Part shown: one piece after another, positions 8,362-16,720 of the stretch
How the letters are laid out: each line of letters begins with the position of its first letter
Position numbering within the stretch: position 1 is the stretch's first letter
NCBI RefSeq assembly: GCF_938010525.1
Contig: NZ_CALLVK010000015.1
Location: forward strand, 19,559 to 83,558
DNA: 64,000 nt
Source of the DNA: Abiotrophia sp938010525
Lineage (GTDB): Bacteria > Bacillota > Bacilli > Lactobacillales > Aerococcaceae
Direction: 5' to 3'
Translations under genes and position numbers: made by a program
Notes under the pieces: model-generated
What the model was told of the DNA's origin: nothing
Seen by the model: the letters and a program-made list of their open reading frames with translations, nothing else
Databases searched by the model: none

Positions 8362-8817
8362 ATGACCGACCAATTTTCTTCCATTCAAGAGCAAGGGCGC
8401 AAGCAACGTGCGCGCTATAAGTCCTTCTACCTACTCACAAGAATCCTACTGCTTGCTGGACTCGTTTTGCTGAGATTCCTACAGATGCAGGCTTCGATTA
8501 AGCCTACCAGCCTCAATTCAATCCTAGTCTTCGTAGTATATTTCGCCATTCAAGTCGTCCTATTATCAGAGCGCTTTGCTCACAAGTCGCAAGGGCTAAT
8601 CATTGCCGTGCTCATTCTGGAAGTCCTCTATGTCATTCATCTATTGGCGCATGTGATTTTTGACTGGCTAAATTCCGCCCTAGTCAGAAGTGCCAACTTC
8701 CAAGCTGACCTATTAGTGCCACAAGTCGTCCTGCCGACCTTATTTTGCTTGATAGGCTTATTCTCCCTAGTCCTAGTCTGGCGCTGGTGGCGCTCCTTCC
8801 GCAAGTCCCAAGCCTAG
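8362..8817 (+). CDS. Small four-helix membrane protein
   Basis: A 151-residue integral membrane protein that I do not recognise. Hydrophobic segments lie near residues 24-41, 51-68, 76-97 and 120-140, with a basic N-terminal tail and a W-R-W-W-R-S-F-R-K C-terminal basic cluster that would lie in the cytoplasm. AAAGGAG is ideally spaced before the ATG. A TATAAT at 8276-8281 with TTTACC 18 bases upstream could be its promoter. It stands alone between the element scar and a palindromic array that begins about 50 bp after its stop. Composition matches the host genome. Confidence 0.72.
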   Translation: MTDQFSSIQEQGRKQRARYKSFYLLTRILLLAGLVLLRFLQMQASIKPTSLNSILVFVVYFAIQVVLLSERFAHKSQGLIIAVLILEVLYVIHLLAHVIFDWLNSALVRSANFQADLLVPQVVLPTLFCLIGLFSLVLVWRWWRSFRKSQA

Positions 8818-8864
8818 CTCCTCAGATTTATCCAGGAAACCGGGTAAAAGCCCCGATTCCGTGT

Positions 8865-9109
8865 GAGCCAGTGGTCCACTTTCCAGAGTGGACCACTGGC
8901 TCCATTGATTTGGCCGAGAAACAGGGGAAATCGCCGATTTCGTATGAGCTAGTGGTCCACTTTCCAGAGTGGACCACTAGCTCCGTTGATTTGGCCATAA
9001 ACGGGGTGAAATCGCCGATTTTGTGCGAGCTAGTGGACCACTTTCCAGAGTGGACCACTAGCTCCTCAGTTTTAGCCTGAAACCAAAGAAAAGTCTGGCC
9101 CACTAGCTC
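8865..9109. repeat. Palindromic tandem array, family 3, cluster A (three units, 81-bp period)
   Basis: Hairpins at 8865-8902, 8946-8983 and 9027-9064, each GAGCYAGTGGTCCACT, loop TTCCAG, then AGTGGACCACTRGCTC (third copy has one A/T swap in the left arm). A right-arm relic lies at 9096-9109. Spacers of 43 bp are conserved. Because 81 is divisible by three, reading frames run through the array on both strands, but these are repetitive artefacts. Confidence 0.94.
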
Positions 9110-9150
9110 GGCGGTTTTAGACAGAAAAGAGGAATTTCCTCTAAAACAAA

Positions 9151-9213
9151 AAGAAAGCGCTTGACAAAGTCTAAGCCGAGTGCTACACTCAAGTAAAGGT
9201 TAAACGTTTAACC
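9151..9213 (+). promoter_or_regulatory. Promoter with cre-like site and LacI-type operator
   Basis: TTGACA at 9161-9166 and TACACT at 9184-9189 are 17 bases apart. AAGAAAGCGCTTGA (9151-9164) resembles a CcpA cre site and overlaps the -35 box. A perfect 16-bp palindrome, GGTTAAACGTTTAACC (9198-9213), lies just after the start point, where a LacI-family repressor would block transcription; the LacI gene at 12394 is the probable ligand. Confidence 0.82.
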
Positions 9214-9238
9214 TAAACACGAGAAAGGACTGTTCCCT

Positions 9239-10567
9239 ATGAAAAAACCGTTGATGAAGTCACTGCTTGTGGCCTTTTCTGCTTTGTTAGCTACCAGTGT
9301 GGTGCCCCTCAGCTCTGCTCAGGCTAACGACACGCTCGGCCAGAAAGTCCAATATGATACCAAGGCGCCTGTCAATGATGGCAAGGATGTCAGCATTCAG
9401 TATTGGACCTGGAATGACGGCGACCCAGCTATCAAGTTAGCGGAGTCCTACCAAAAGTTACACCCTAATGTCAAAATTGAAGTGGTTAACCATCCTTGGG
9501 ATGATTACTGGACCAAGTTGCCATTGGCCTTACAAGGTTCGGATGGTCCAGCCATTTTCAATATTCATAACTCCCAAGACAAGTTGCTATCAAGCTACCT
9601 AGAAGCTTATGATATTCCAACCGAAGATCTCAAGGCAGACTTCACCGGGGTAGAGCCTCATGTCGTAGACGGTAAGGTTAACTATATCGATATTGTCATG
9701 AATACGGGCAATATCTACTATAACAAGAAGATGTGGCAAGCAGCCGGTTTAACGGACAAGGACATTCCTAAGACCTGGGATGAGTTCCGCCAAGTGGCTA
9801 AGAAATTAACCATCAAGGAAGGCGACAACCTAGTTCAAGCCGGCTTCAACTGGAATGGCTCCTATGCTGGCCTCTATCAAGGCCTCAACTATCAAAAGGG
9901 GACCCTACTCTTCCAAGAAGATGGCACCACCCCTAACTATAATAACGAGACAACCAAAGAAAACCTCAAGTTCCTCGTGGACCTCTATGAGGTGGATGGC
10001 GTGGGTTCCAAGGACTTCGGGACCGACGATACCCAAAGTTTCGGTAACCAGCAATCTGCTATGGTTTACAAATGGGGTTGGTTCGCTAACGAGCTCAAGA
10101 CCAAGTATCCAGATGTGGAATACGGCGTCTTCGCGACTCCAACCTTCAGCAAGGATCAGCCTTTTGCTTATGACCGCTACAACGGCGAAAGCACCCCAGG
10201 TATTAACAAGAACCAATCAGAAGAACAAAGAAAAGTGGCCCAAGACTTCCTCAAGTATCTCTTGGCTAACGACCAATACTCACTAGAAGCAGCTAAAGCC
10301 TATGCTTCTTATCCAACCAAGAATAGCGTCCAAGAAGATCAATCACTCAAGTCAGACCCTGTCTTATCTGTGATTGCGCCACGTATCAAGAAGTTGATTT
10401 GGCCTGGCCCATTCCCTGCTACCATGGAAACCAGTGCCAAGAAGGCAGCCGAAGAAGTACTCTATAATGGCGTGGATTTGGATTCAGCCTTAGAAAATGC
10501 GCAACGTCAAATGGAACGCGACATGCGCAATGAGTCCTTCAAGTCGCTAGAATCAGCTTATCAATAA
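9239..10567 (+). CDS. ABC sugar transporter solute-binding protein (operon 1)
   Basis: A 442-residue extracellular binding protein of the family 1 (MalE/MsmE-like) type, expected to bind an alpha-glucoside or related oligosaccharide. A Sec signal peptide occupies about residues 1-29 with a probable S-S-A-Q-A cleavage site. Unusually for a Gram-positive binding protein there is no lipobox cysteine, so lipid anchoring is not apparent. Motifs include I-Q-Y-W-T-W-N-D-G-D, D-Y-W-T-K-L and Y-P-T-K-N near the C-terminus. It heads the operon behind an operator-controlled promoter, followed by a stem-loop and two permease genes. The start ATG is preceded by GAGAAAGGA. Confidence 0.9.
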   Translation: MKKPLMKSLLVAFSALLATSVVPLSSAQANDTLGQKVQYDTKAPVNDGKDVSIQYWTWNDGDPAIKLAESYQKLHPNVKIEVVNHPWDDYWTKLPLALQGSDGPAIFNIHNSQDKLLSSYLEAYDIPTEDLKADFTGVEPHVVDGKVNYIDIVMNTGNIYYNKKMWQAAGLTDKDIPKTWDEFRQVAKKLTIKEGDNLVQAGFNWNGSYAGLYQGLNYQKGTLLFQEDGTTPNYNNETTKENLKFLVDLYEVDGVGSKDFGTDDTQSFGNQQSAMVYKWGWFANELKTKYPDVEYGVFATPTFSKDQPFAYDRYNGESTPGINKNQSEEQRKVAQDFLKYLLANDQYSLEAAKAYASYPTKNSVQEDQSLKSDPVLSVIAPRIKKLIWPGPFPATMETSAKKAAEEVLYNGVDLDSALENAQRQMERDMRNESFKSLESAYQ

Positions 10568-10624
10568 GAATAGAGAATAGCAGATCTGCCCTAGGCCACT
10601 CGGCATGAGGCAGCATCTCAATCT

Positions 10625-10660
10625 GAGAGTGAGGGGGTAGTCAGCTACTCACTCACTCTC
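10625..10660 (+). other. Intercistronic stem-loop after solute-binding protein gene
   Basis: GAGAGTGAG pairs with CTCACTCTC, with an inner GTAG/CTAC helix. There is no long T tract, so it probably acts as an RNA-stabilising or attenuating hairpin giving more binding protein than permease, as in malE-malF-type operons. Confidence 0.6.
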
Positions 10661-10682
10661 GTTGTTAAAAGGAGTTAAAATC

Positions 10683-11552
10683 ATGAATATCCTGAAAAAA
10701 CAACTCAACTTTCGTAATGTGTCGGTCCTCTTCCTGATAGTTTATTTTGCCGTCTTCCTCTTCTATCCCATTTATAAGGCCTTTGCCGGGAGTCTGCATG
10801 ACTGGAATCCGCTGACCCAGAAGTACAACTATATTGGTTGGGAGAACTATCGCTTCGTATTAGGGGATAAGCTCTTTTGGAAGTCGCTGACTAATACCTT
10901 GTTCTTTACCGCTATCTCGACCGTCTTGCGGTTGGCAGTGGGCTTGGCCTTGGCTCTCATGCTCTTCTCGCGCATGACCAAGATGCGGACCTTCTTCCAA
11001 GGCCTCTTCTATATGCCGACTGTCACCCCAATGGTGGCTGTCTCCTTCGTCTGGATGTGGATGTTTAATCCTCAGTTTGGGCTCATTAATCGCTTCTTCC
11101 ATCTGGACATCAACTGGCTTAAGAACTCTAACTGGGCCATGATTGCTATTATCATCATGACCGTCTGGAAAGATTTTGGCTATGCGACGGTCCTCTTCCT
11201 AGCGGGGCTCATGGGCCTACCGGAAGAGGTCTATGAAGCCAGTCGCATTGATGGGGCCAATGCTTGGCAGACCTTCAAGAATATTACTCTGCCCTTGCTC
11301 AAGCCAGTGACTCTCTTCGTCACCATCACCTCCCTCATTTCCTACTTCCAAACCTATATTCAAATTCTGATTATGACGGATGGGGGACCGGGGACTTCGA
11401 CCTTTGTCATTTCCTACTTAATCTATGATGAGGCCTTCGTCAACTATAACTTTGGGACGGCTTCGGCCATTGCGGTCATTCTCTTCGTCGTCATTGCCAT
11501 TCTAACGCTCTTAATGTTCCGTTATATGGATATGGGAGGTGACCAACAATGA
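10683..11552 (+). CDS. ABC sugar permease, MalF/MsmF type (operon 1)
   Basis: A 289-residue inner-membrane permease with six predicted helices, forming a heterodimer with the next gene product. The cytoplasmic EAA loop is visible as Y-E-A-S-R-I-D-G-A-N-A-W-Q-T-F-K-N-I-T-L-P (about residues 183-203), which docks the ATPase subunit. An upstream TTG extends the frame, but AGGAG lies nine bases before the ATG at 10683. It follows the binding-protein gene after a stem-loop and overlaps the second permease by four bases. No ATP-binding protein gene is in the operon, so a shared MsmK-type ATPase encoded elsewhere is presumably used. Confidence 0.92.
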   Translation: MNILKKQLNFRNVSVLFLIVYFAVFLFYPIYKAFAGSLHDWNPLTQKYNYIGWENYRFVLGDKLFWKSLTNTLFFTAISTVLRLAVGLALALMLFSRMTKMRTFFQGLFYMPTVTPMVAVSFVWMWMFNPQFGLINRFFHLDINWLKNSNWAMIAIIIMTVWKDFGYATVLFLAGLMGLPEEVYEASRIDGANAWQTFKNITLPLLKPVTLFVTITSLISYFQTYIQILIMTDGGPGTSTFVISYLIYDEAFVNYNFGTASAIAVILFVVIAILTLLMFRYMDMGGDQQ

Positions 11553-12370
11553 AATCAAAAGGTATCTTAAGCCTGATTTTGAATCTGATTTTGGCGGCTT
11601 TGGCCATTATCACCATTATTCCCTTTATCTGGATGCTGGTGTCTTCCTTTGCACCTAATAGTGAGATTGTCAAGTTAGGTGGGGGTCTCTTCCCAGGCAT
11701 GTCCACCTTCAACAACTACACCAATATCCAGGAAAAATTCAATTTCATGGGCATGTTCTGGAATAGCTTGATGATTTCGGTGACCATTACGGCCATTATT
11801 ATCTATACTTCCGCGCTCTTTGGCTTTATCTTCGCCAAGTTCACCTTCAAAGGCAAATCCTTGCTCTTTGCGGTGGTCATGAGTACTATGATGTTGCCAT
11901 GGGCCGTGACCATTATTCCTAAATATGAGATGATGGTTAAGTTCGGTTGGCTGGATTCCTATAAGTCTCTGATTATCCCAAGTATGGTCAGCGGCTTCGG
12001 GATTTTCATGTTCAAACAAAGTATCTCAGGCATCTCCAATGAGCTGATTGAAGCGGCACGGGTCGATGGGGGTTCGGATTTCTACATCTTCCATCGCCTG
12101 ATCTTGCCGATGTCACGTAACACCATTTCCAGTTTAGCCATTTTCCAATTCCTATGGAGTTGGGAAGATTTCCTCTGGCCTTACTTGATGATTAACACCA
12201 AGTCCAAGCAACTCTTGGCGGTAGGTTTACGTCAATTCAATGGCCAGTATGGCACCGACTACGGCGGCCTCTTCGCTGCCACGACTATTTCAATCATTCC
12301 GATTGTCATTGTCTATATTATTTTCCAAAAACGATTTATTGCCGGGATTGCGACAGGTTCCAGCAAATAA
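11549..12370 (+). CDS. ABC sugar permease, MalG/MsmG type (operon 1)
   Basis: A 273-residue permease with six predicted membrane helices and the EAA loop E-A-A-R-V-D-G-G-S-D-F-Y-I-F-H-R-L-I-L-P at about residues 168-187. It partners the preceding permease; the ATGA overlap couples their translation. Typical length for this family. The lacI gene begins 23 bp after its stop, so both are likely on one message controlled from 9161. Substrate is inferred only from the neighbouring GH31 gene. Confidence 0.92.
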   Translation: MKSKGILSLILNLILAALAIITIIPFIWMLVSSFAPNSEIVKLGGGLFPGMSTFNNYTNIQEKFNFMGMFWNSLMISVTITAIIIYTSALFGFIFAKFTFKGKSLLFAVVMSTMMLPWAVTIIPKYEMMVKFGWLDSYKSLIIPSMVSGFGIFMFKQSISGISNELIEAARVDGGSDFYIFHRLILPMSRNTISSLAIFQFLWSWEDFLWPYLMINTKSKQLLAVGLRQFNGQYGTDYGGLFAATTISIIPIVIVYIIFQKRFIAGIATGSSK

Positions 12371-12393
12371 TCGTCAGATTTGAGGCGACCCCA

Positions 12394-13434
12394 ATGAAAA
12401 AAGCAACCCTAAAAGACATTGCCCAAGCCGCCAATGTCAGTATCGCGACCGTATCCAATGTCTTGAATGACCGCCACCACAAGGTTTCTCAGGAGACGGT
12501 GGTCCAGATTCAAGCCCTGGCACAGGAGCTGCAATACACGCCCAACCTCAATGCCAAAGCCCTAGTAACTAAGGCTTCGCGCTTGGTCAGCGTCTTGTTC
12601 TATAGTGGCGGACGGGATTTTAATTATTCCGACCCTTTTGTGGCCTCCCTCCTAGAGGGCATTGAGCGCATTGCCAGGCAAGAAAACTACTACATCCTGC
12701 TTCATAATATAGAGAGCCTAGAGGCCGTCCACCAAGTCAGACGCCAGTGGGCCTTTGCAGGTCATATCGTGGTGGGCTGTGATGCTCATATGGCAGCGGC
12801 TATGATAGAAAGTGTCAGTGAGCCCTTGGTCTTCATTGATACTTATTTGACGGCGCAAGGCCAGGCCCTAGTAGAGGCTTCTGACCATGTGCAGCTGCTC
12901 AACTCCAAGGACTATGACCTAGCCTATGCCGGGGTGGAATTGCTAGCCCGCAGCCAGGGCTTGGACCTAGCCTTCTTAAGCTATCCATTTGACCCTGACC
13001 AAGTAGGGGTTATTCAGGCCCGCTATGCGGGGGCCAATGCGGCCTATCAGGCGGCTGGCGGGCAGGGGGATTTGCCCATCTACCTCAACACTAAATTGGA
13101 TGACTTGATTAAGGACCTGTCTAACTACCAGGGCCTGATGGTGACCGCCGATGTCTTGGCTATGGAATTAGTCAAGGTCAGCCAAAGCCAGCTAGGGCAG
13201 TGGGACCCAAATCGGCGCCTCATGAGTTTTGATAACATTCCTTATCTTCAGTATTTGGCGACCGAGGTCAATACTATTGACCTCAATCAGGTTCACAAGG
13301 GGGAAGAGGCCATGGCTAGCTTGAGTCGCGTCTTGCCGTCAGGTCAGACCGCTCACGACCAGCGCCAGCAATATATCCCCGCCAACCTCATTAACAAGAA
13401 TTTATCCTTAGAAGGGAGTACTAGCCATGATTAA
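12394..13434 (+). CDS. LacI-family transcriptional regulator (operon 1)
   Basis: A 346-residue repressor. Residues 4-55 are the LacI helix-turn-helix (T-L-K-D-I-A-Q-A-A-N-V-S-I-A-T-V-S-N-V-L) with a hinge helix; the rest is a periplasmic-binding-protein-like ligand domain, somewhat degenerate in its C-terminal half. It lies inside the operon and overlaps the GH31 gene by eight bases. The palindrome at 9198-9213, centred on a CG step as LacI-family operators are, is its most likely binding site, so it would autoregulate. The ligand is probably the transported sugar or its product. Confidence 0.9.
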   Translation: MKKATLKDIAQAANVSIATVSNVLNDRHHKVSQETVVQIQALAQELQYTPNLNAKALVTKASRLVSVLFYSGGRDFNYSDPFVASLLEGIERIARQENYYILLHNIESLEAVHQVRRQWAFAGHIVVGCDAHMAAAMIESVSEPLVFIDTYLTAQGQALVEASDHVQLLNSKDYDLAYAGVELLARSQGLDLAFLSYPFDPDQVGVIQARYAGANAAYQAAGGQGDLPIYLNTKLDDLIKDLSNYQGLMVTADVLAMELVKVSQSQLGQWDPNRRLMSFDNIPYLQYLATEVNTIDLNQVHKGEEAMASLSRVLPSGQTAHDQRQQYIPANLINKNLSLEGSTSHD

Positions 13435-15763
13435 AGCTGTCTATGGAGACTATCAGCCTTTGGCGGCGCCGGGGGCCATTATTCAGGGCTCCAATTATCG
13501 CTTCACCATCTTAACTTCCCGCCTGATTCGGGCCGAGTATAGTCCAACCGGGACCTTCTATGATGGCCAGACCCAGACGGTCTTGAACCGGGACTTTCCT
13601 GTGCCCCATTATGAAATCCGGGAGCGGGAGGACCTCCTGGAAATTATCACCGACCATGTGCTCATTCAATATGACAAGCAGGCCTTCTCGAGAGAGGGCT
13701 TGGTCTTCAAGCTACGGGGTTACTTCAGTATCTACCACAGTGATTGGCATTACGGCGACCCTATCCAAGACTTGGGTGGGACGGCTCAAACCTTGGACCA
13801 CGCCAATGGGGCGATACCGCTGGAGCGGGGGCTTATGTCCCGCTTTGGCTTCAGTGTTCTGGATGACAGCCAGAGTCTGCAACTGACTCAGGATGGTTGG
13901 TACCAGGTCAAGCAAGGCGACAGCCAAGACTTCTATTACTTTGGCTATGGCCATGACTACCGGGCTTGCTTGGCCGACTTCTATCGCTTGACTGGGCCCC
14001 AGCCCCTCCTGCCTAAGTATGCCTTGGGCAACTGGTGGAGTCGCTTCTATCGCTATAGCGAGGCGACCTATCGCCAGCTGATTGAACGTTTTGAAGCCGA
14101 GGGCCTGCCCTTCACCGTGGCGGTCATCGACATGGACTGGCATGTGGTCTCCGTTCCGCCTCAATATGGCAGCGGCTGGACCGGCTACACCTGGAATGAG
14201 GAACTCTTCCCGGACCCTGCTGGCTTTATGGCCTGGCTCCACCAGCATGGGCTACGCATCACTCTTAATGTCCATCCGTCTGATGGAGTGCGGCCTTTTG
14301 AGTCCATGTACGAGCAAATGGCCCAAGAGCTGGGCCTGGACTGGGAGGGTGGCGAATATGTGGTCTTCGACCCGACCTCAGCTCGCTTCCTAGAAGCTTA
14401 TTTCAAACACCTGCACCATCCAAAAGAAGAGCAGGGGGTAGACTTCTGGTGGATTGACTGGCAACAAGGCCAGACCGTCAAGGGCGTGGACCCACTCTGG
14501 GTGCTCAACCACTATCACTACCACGATATTCAAGCCCGTGGCCCTCAAGGCATTACCTTCTCGCGTTATGCCGGACCGGGTAGCCACCGCTATCCAGTGG
14601 GCTTCTCGGGCGACAGCCACATGACCTGGGAATCGCTGGACTTCCAGCCTTATTTCACGGCGACGGCCAGCAATATCGGCTATGGTTGGTGGAGTCATGA
14701 TATCGGCGGCCACATCTTCGGCTACCGCGACAATGAGCTGGCCTTGCGCTGGTACCAGCTGGGTGTCTTTTCTCCGATTATGCGTCTGCATAGCTCGTCT
14801 TCAGAATTCCTAGGCAAAGAACCCTGGCGCTATCCGGAGCCATATGCTAGCAGCATGAAGGACTACTTGCGCCTGCGACACCGGCTCCTGCCTTACCTCT
14901 ATAGCATGAACTACCGGGCGGCCTATCAGGCTCAGCCCCTGATTGAGCCGCTCTACTATCAGCACCCTGAAGAGGAGGCGGCCTATGAGATTGCGAATCA
15001 ATATTATTTTGGTAGCCAAATCATGGTCATGCCTCTGACCCAGCCGCGTCATCAGCGCAGTCTCTGTTCCCGCTTCGATGGCTGGTTGCCGGAAGGGACC
15101 TGGTATGATATTCAGACTGGCTTGCGCTATAGTGGGGGCCGGCGCTTATCGATTTATCGGCCGCTGGAACGCATGGGGCTCTTCGCCAAGGCGGGCGCCA
15201 TCCTGCCTCTGTCTGGGGAGGATGGGACTGACAATTCGCTAGCTAATCCAAGCGTCTTGGACATCAAGGTCTTCACTGGTGCCGATGGCCATTTCGACTT
15301 GGTGGAAGAGGCTGAAGCTGTAGCTGATGGCACAGCCTTCCTCACGACTGGGCTGACCTTTGTCGATGGCAAAGCATTCAAGCTTGAGCCTCAAGGGACT
15401 GGGCTTCGGACCTATGAGCTAACCTTTATAGGGGCTTGTTTGACGGACCTAGAGCTAGCGGGCCAGGGTCGCCTAGTTGATGTTAGCCACAATGACCAGG
15501 GCGACAGCCTGGTGCGCCTTGAAGCTGATGGGCCTGCCAGCCTCTCCTTCAAGCAAACGCCGCGTGAATCGCAGCAAGTGCGTTTAGAGGTCATTTTCTC
15601 TTATATCGAGCAAGCCCAAATGGAAAACCAGGCCAAGGACCAAATCTGGGCCCTGGTCAAGAAGGACATGCCGCTAGCCTATAAGATGCTAGAACTCCAA
15701 GGATTAGGCTTAGAGCCGGAGCTTGTGGAGCCCGTTATTGAGTTGCTAGTGACGGAGCCTTAG
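13427..15763 (+). CDS. GH31 family alpha-glycosidase
   Basis: A 778-residue cytoplasmic glycoside hydrolase of family 31, hydrolysing alpha-linked sugars with retention. The nucleophile lies in F-W-W-I-D344-W-Q-Q-G and the acid/base in G-F-S-G-D396-S-H-M-T-W; the W-W-S-H-D-I-G-G block follows near 424. An N-terminal beta-sandwich and C-terminal beta domains flank the barrel. No signal peptide is present, so it acts on imported oligosaccharide from the upstream transporter. The W-Q-Q-G variant after the nucleophile marks a distinct subgroup, so linkage specificity is uncertain. The start has AAGGGAG about ten bases upstream. Its last ~75 codons are duplicated 407 bp downstream beyond palindromic repeats. 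Confidence 0.9.
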   Translation: MIKAVYGDYQPLAAPGAIIQGSNYRFTILTSRLIRAEYSPTGTFYDGQTQTVLNRDFPVPHYEIREREDLLEIITDHVLIQYDKQAFSREGLVFKLRGYFSIYHSDWHYGDPIQDLGGTAQTLDHANGAIPLERGLMSRFGFSVLDDSQSLQLTQDGWYQVKQGDSQDFYYFGYGHDYRACLADFYRLTGPQPLLPKYALGNWWSRFYRYSEATYRQLIERFEAEGLPFTVAVIDMDWHVVSVPPQYGSGWTGYTWNEELFPDPAGFMAWLHQHGLRITLNVHPSDGVRPFESMYEQMAQELGLDWEGGEYVVFDPTSARFLEAYFKHLHHPKEEQGVDFWWIDWQQGQTVKGVDPLWVLNHYHYHDIQARGPQGITFSRYAGPGSHRYPVGFSGDSHMTWESLDFQPYFTATASNIGYGWWSHDIGGHIFGYRDNELALRWYQLGVFSPIMRLHSSSSEFLGKEPWRYPEPYASSMKDYLRLRHRLLPYLYSMNYRAAYQAQPLIEPLYYQHPEEEAAYEIANQYYFGSQIMVMPLTQPRHQRSLCSRFDGWLPEGTWYDIQTGLRYSGGRRLSIYRPLERMGLFAKAGAILPLSGEDGTDNSLANPSVLDIKVFTGADGHFDLVEEAEAVADGTAFLTTGLTFVDGKAFKLEPQGTGLRTYELTFIGACLTDLELAGQGRLVDVSHNDQGDSLVRLEADGPASLSFKQTPRESQQVRLEVIFSYIEQAQMENQAKDQIWALVKKDMPLAYKMLELQGLGLEPELVEPVIELLVTEP

Positions 15764-15773
15764 CCCTCGCCCC

Positions 15774-15891
15774 GAGCTAGTGGTCCACTCCGTCGAGTGG
15801 ACCACTAGCTCAGGCTTTTAGGCCAGAAAAGGGCGGTTTGCGCCGAAATTAGATGAGCCAGTGGTCCACTTTGTCGAGTGGACCACTAGCT
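15774..15891. repeat. Palindromic array, family 3, cluster B (two units, 81-bp period)
   Basis: Hairpins at 15774-15811 and 15855-15891 with the GAGCYAGTGGTCCACT / AGTGGACCACTAGCT arms of family 3 and loops CCGTCG and TTGTCG. The ACTC...GAGT closure in the first copy extends its stem to 17 bp with a CGTC tetraloop. The 43-bp spacer closely matches that of cluster C. The array lies between the GH31 gene and a duplicated copy of its 3' end. Confidence 0.92.
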
Positions 15892-15929
15892 AAAGGCTTT
15901 AGTCCGGAAAAAGGGTGGTTTAGGCTGAA

Positions 15930-16167
15930 ATTGAACGGGTCGGTGACCCTCTCCTTCAAGCATACGTCGCGAGACTTGCAGCAAGTCCGTTTAGAGGTCA
16001 TTTTCGCCTATATTGAGCAAGCCCAAATGGAGAACCAGGCCAAGGACCAAATCTGGGCCCTGGTTAAAAAGGACATGCCGCTCGCCTATAAGATGCTAGA
16101 ACTCCAAGGCCTAGGCTTAGAGCCGGAGGTAATTGAGCCCGTTATTGAGTTGCTGGTGACGGAGTGA
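15930..16167 (+). pseudogene. Duplicated 3' fragment of the GH31 gene
   Basis: This segment repeats the last ~75 codons of the upstream GH31 gene with a constant 407-bp offset and no indels. The clearest match runs from CTCTCCTTCAAG (15542 and 15949) to GTGACGGAG. Encoded residues include the shared I-E-Q-A-Q-M-E-N-Q-A-K-D-Q-I-W block, with a few substitutions, many changes being synonymous. There is no ribosome site or start and the ORF runs back into repeat sequence, so it is probably not expressed as a protein. The rest of the 560-bp gap holds palindromes, a terminator and the next promoter. Confidence 0.85.
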
Positions 16168-16189
16168 GTTAATAGTGATTAATTAGCTT

Positions 16190-16231
16190 ATAGTGTGGAT
16201 GAAGATCTTACTTCACCCACACTATTTTTTT
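16190..16231 (+). terminator. Strong terminator ending alpha-glucoside operon 1
   Basis: A 15-bp stem (ATAGTGTGGRTGAAG with its complement, one G-T pair) around a short loop is followed by seven T residues. Confidence 0.92.
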
Positions 16232-16239
16232 CTGCAGAA

Positions 16240-16312
16240 CTAAAACGTTTTAGGAAAACGCTTGCTTTTTGCTTCTGATGATGCTATGATAGGTTTAACG
16301 AAAACGTTTTAG
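16240..16312 (+). promoter_or_regulatory. Promoter of operon 2 flanked by two LacI-type operators
   Basis: TTGCTT (16262-16267) and TATGAT (16285-16290) are 17 bases apart. CTAAAACGTTTTAG (16240-16253) lies upstream and CGAAAACGTTTTAG (16299-16312) downstream, spaced 59 bp, suitable for looping by a tetrameric or cooperative LacI-family repressor, probably the product at 22476. GGAAAACGCTTGC at 16253-16265 also resembles a cre site. Confidence 0.82.
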
Positions 16313-16324
16313 TGGGGTGGGTTT

Positions 16325-16720
16325 ATGGTTAAAGTCATTAGAATCCTCACGGGCTTAATTGATTTAATCATTGCCTATCTCGCTCTATATCTTGTGATGA
16401 CTCTGCTTGGAGTTCAGGAGACTAGTCGTGACTTGTTGGCGCAAGTCCTCTATATACTTTACGGTGTAATCTTCTCATCCTCTTTTTCTGGGAAGACGAT
16501 TGGTCGATTTTTTGCTCATTTACACTTGGACTATTATCGTTCGGATCAATCCTTCCTGTGTTTAATCTCAAGGGAAGTGAGTAAAATGTTATACTTTTTG
16601 CCTGCTTGGATTGGTTGGTTCTTTATTGCAGTGACGCTAGTCCTCTTTGCCAAGCAAGGACGCTATTTGCACGATATCATTGGACAGACCTATGTTAAGG
16701 TGGATGAAGCATATGAATGA
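16325..16720 (+). CDS. RDD family membrane protein
   Basis: A 131-residue membrane protein with helices at about residues 7-27, 35-50, 85-112. The G-K-T-I-G-R-x-x-A-H-L segment and the Y-L-H-D-I-I-G-Q-T-Y-V C-terminus are the RDD-family hallmarks. RDD proteins are small membrane proteins of poorly defined, possibly transport-related, function. It is the first gene of the operon, directly behind the operator-flanked promoter, and overlaps the next small membrane gene by eight bases. Its presence at the head of a sugar-utilisation operon is unusual and suggests a role in uptake or sensing, which is inference. Confidence 0.82.
   Translation: MVKVIRILTGLIDLIIAYLALYLVMTLLGVQETSRDLLAQVLYILYGVIFSSSFSGKTIGRFFAHLHLDYYRSDQSFLCLISREVSKMLYFLPAWIGWFFIAVTLVLFAKQGRYLHDIIGQTYVKVDEAYE

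Noticed and set aside
8745..9103. Open frames on both strands across cluster A with repeating peptides
   Set aside because: The 81-bp period is divisible by three, so repeat sequence stays open by chance; no start signals.
13712..14248. 178-codon antisense frame within the GH31 gene
   Set aside because: GC-rich antisense shadow of a well-supported gene, with no ribosome site or recognisable motif.
15853..16167. Independent gene of 104 codons
   Set aside because: Its beginning is palindromic repeat and the rest is a copy of the GH31 3' end; no start signals.
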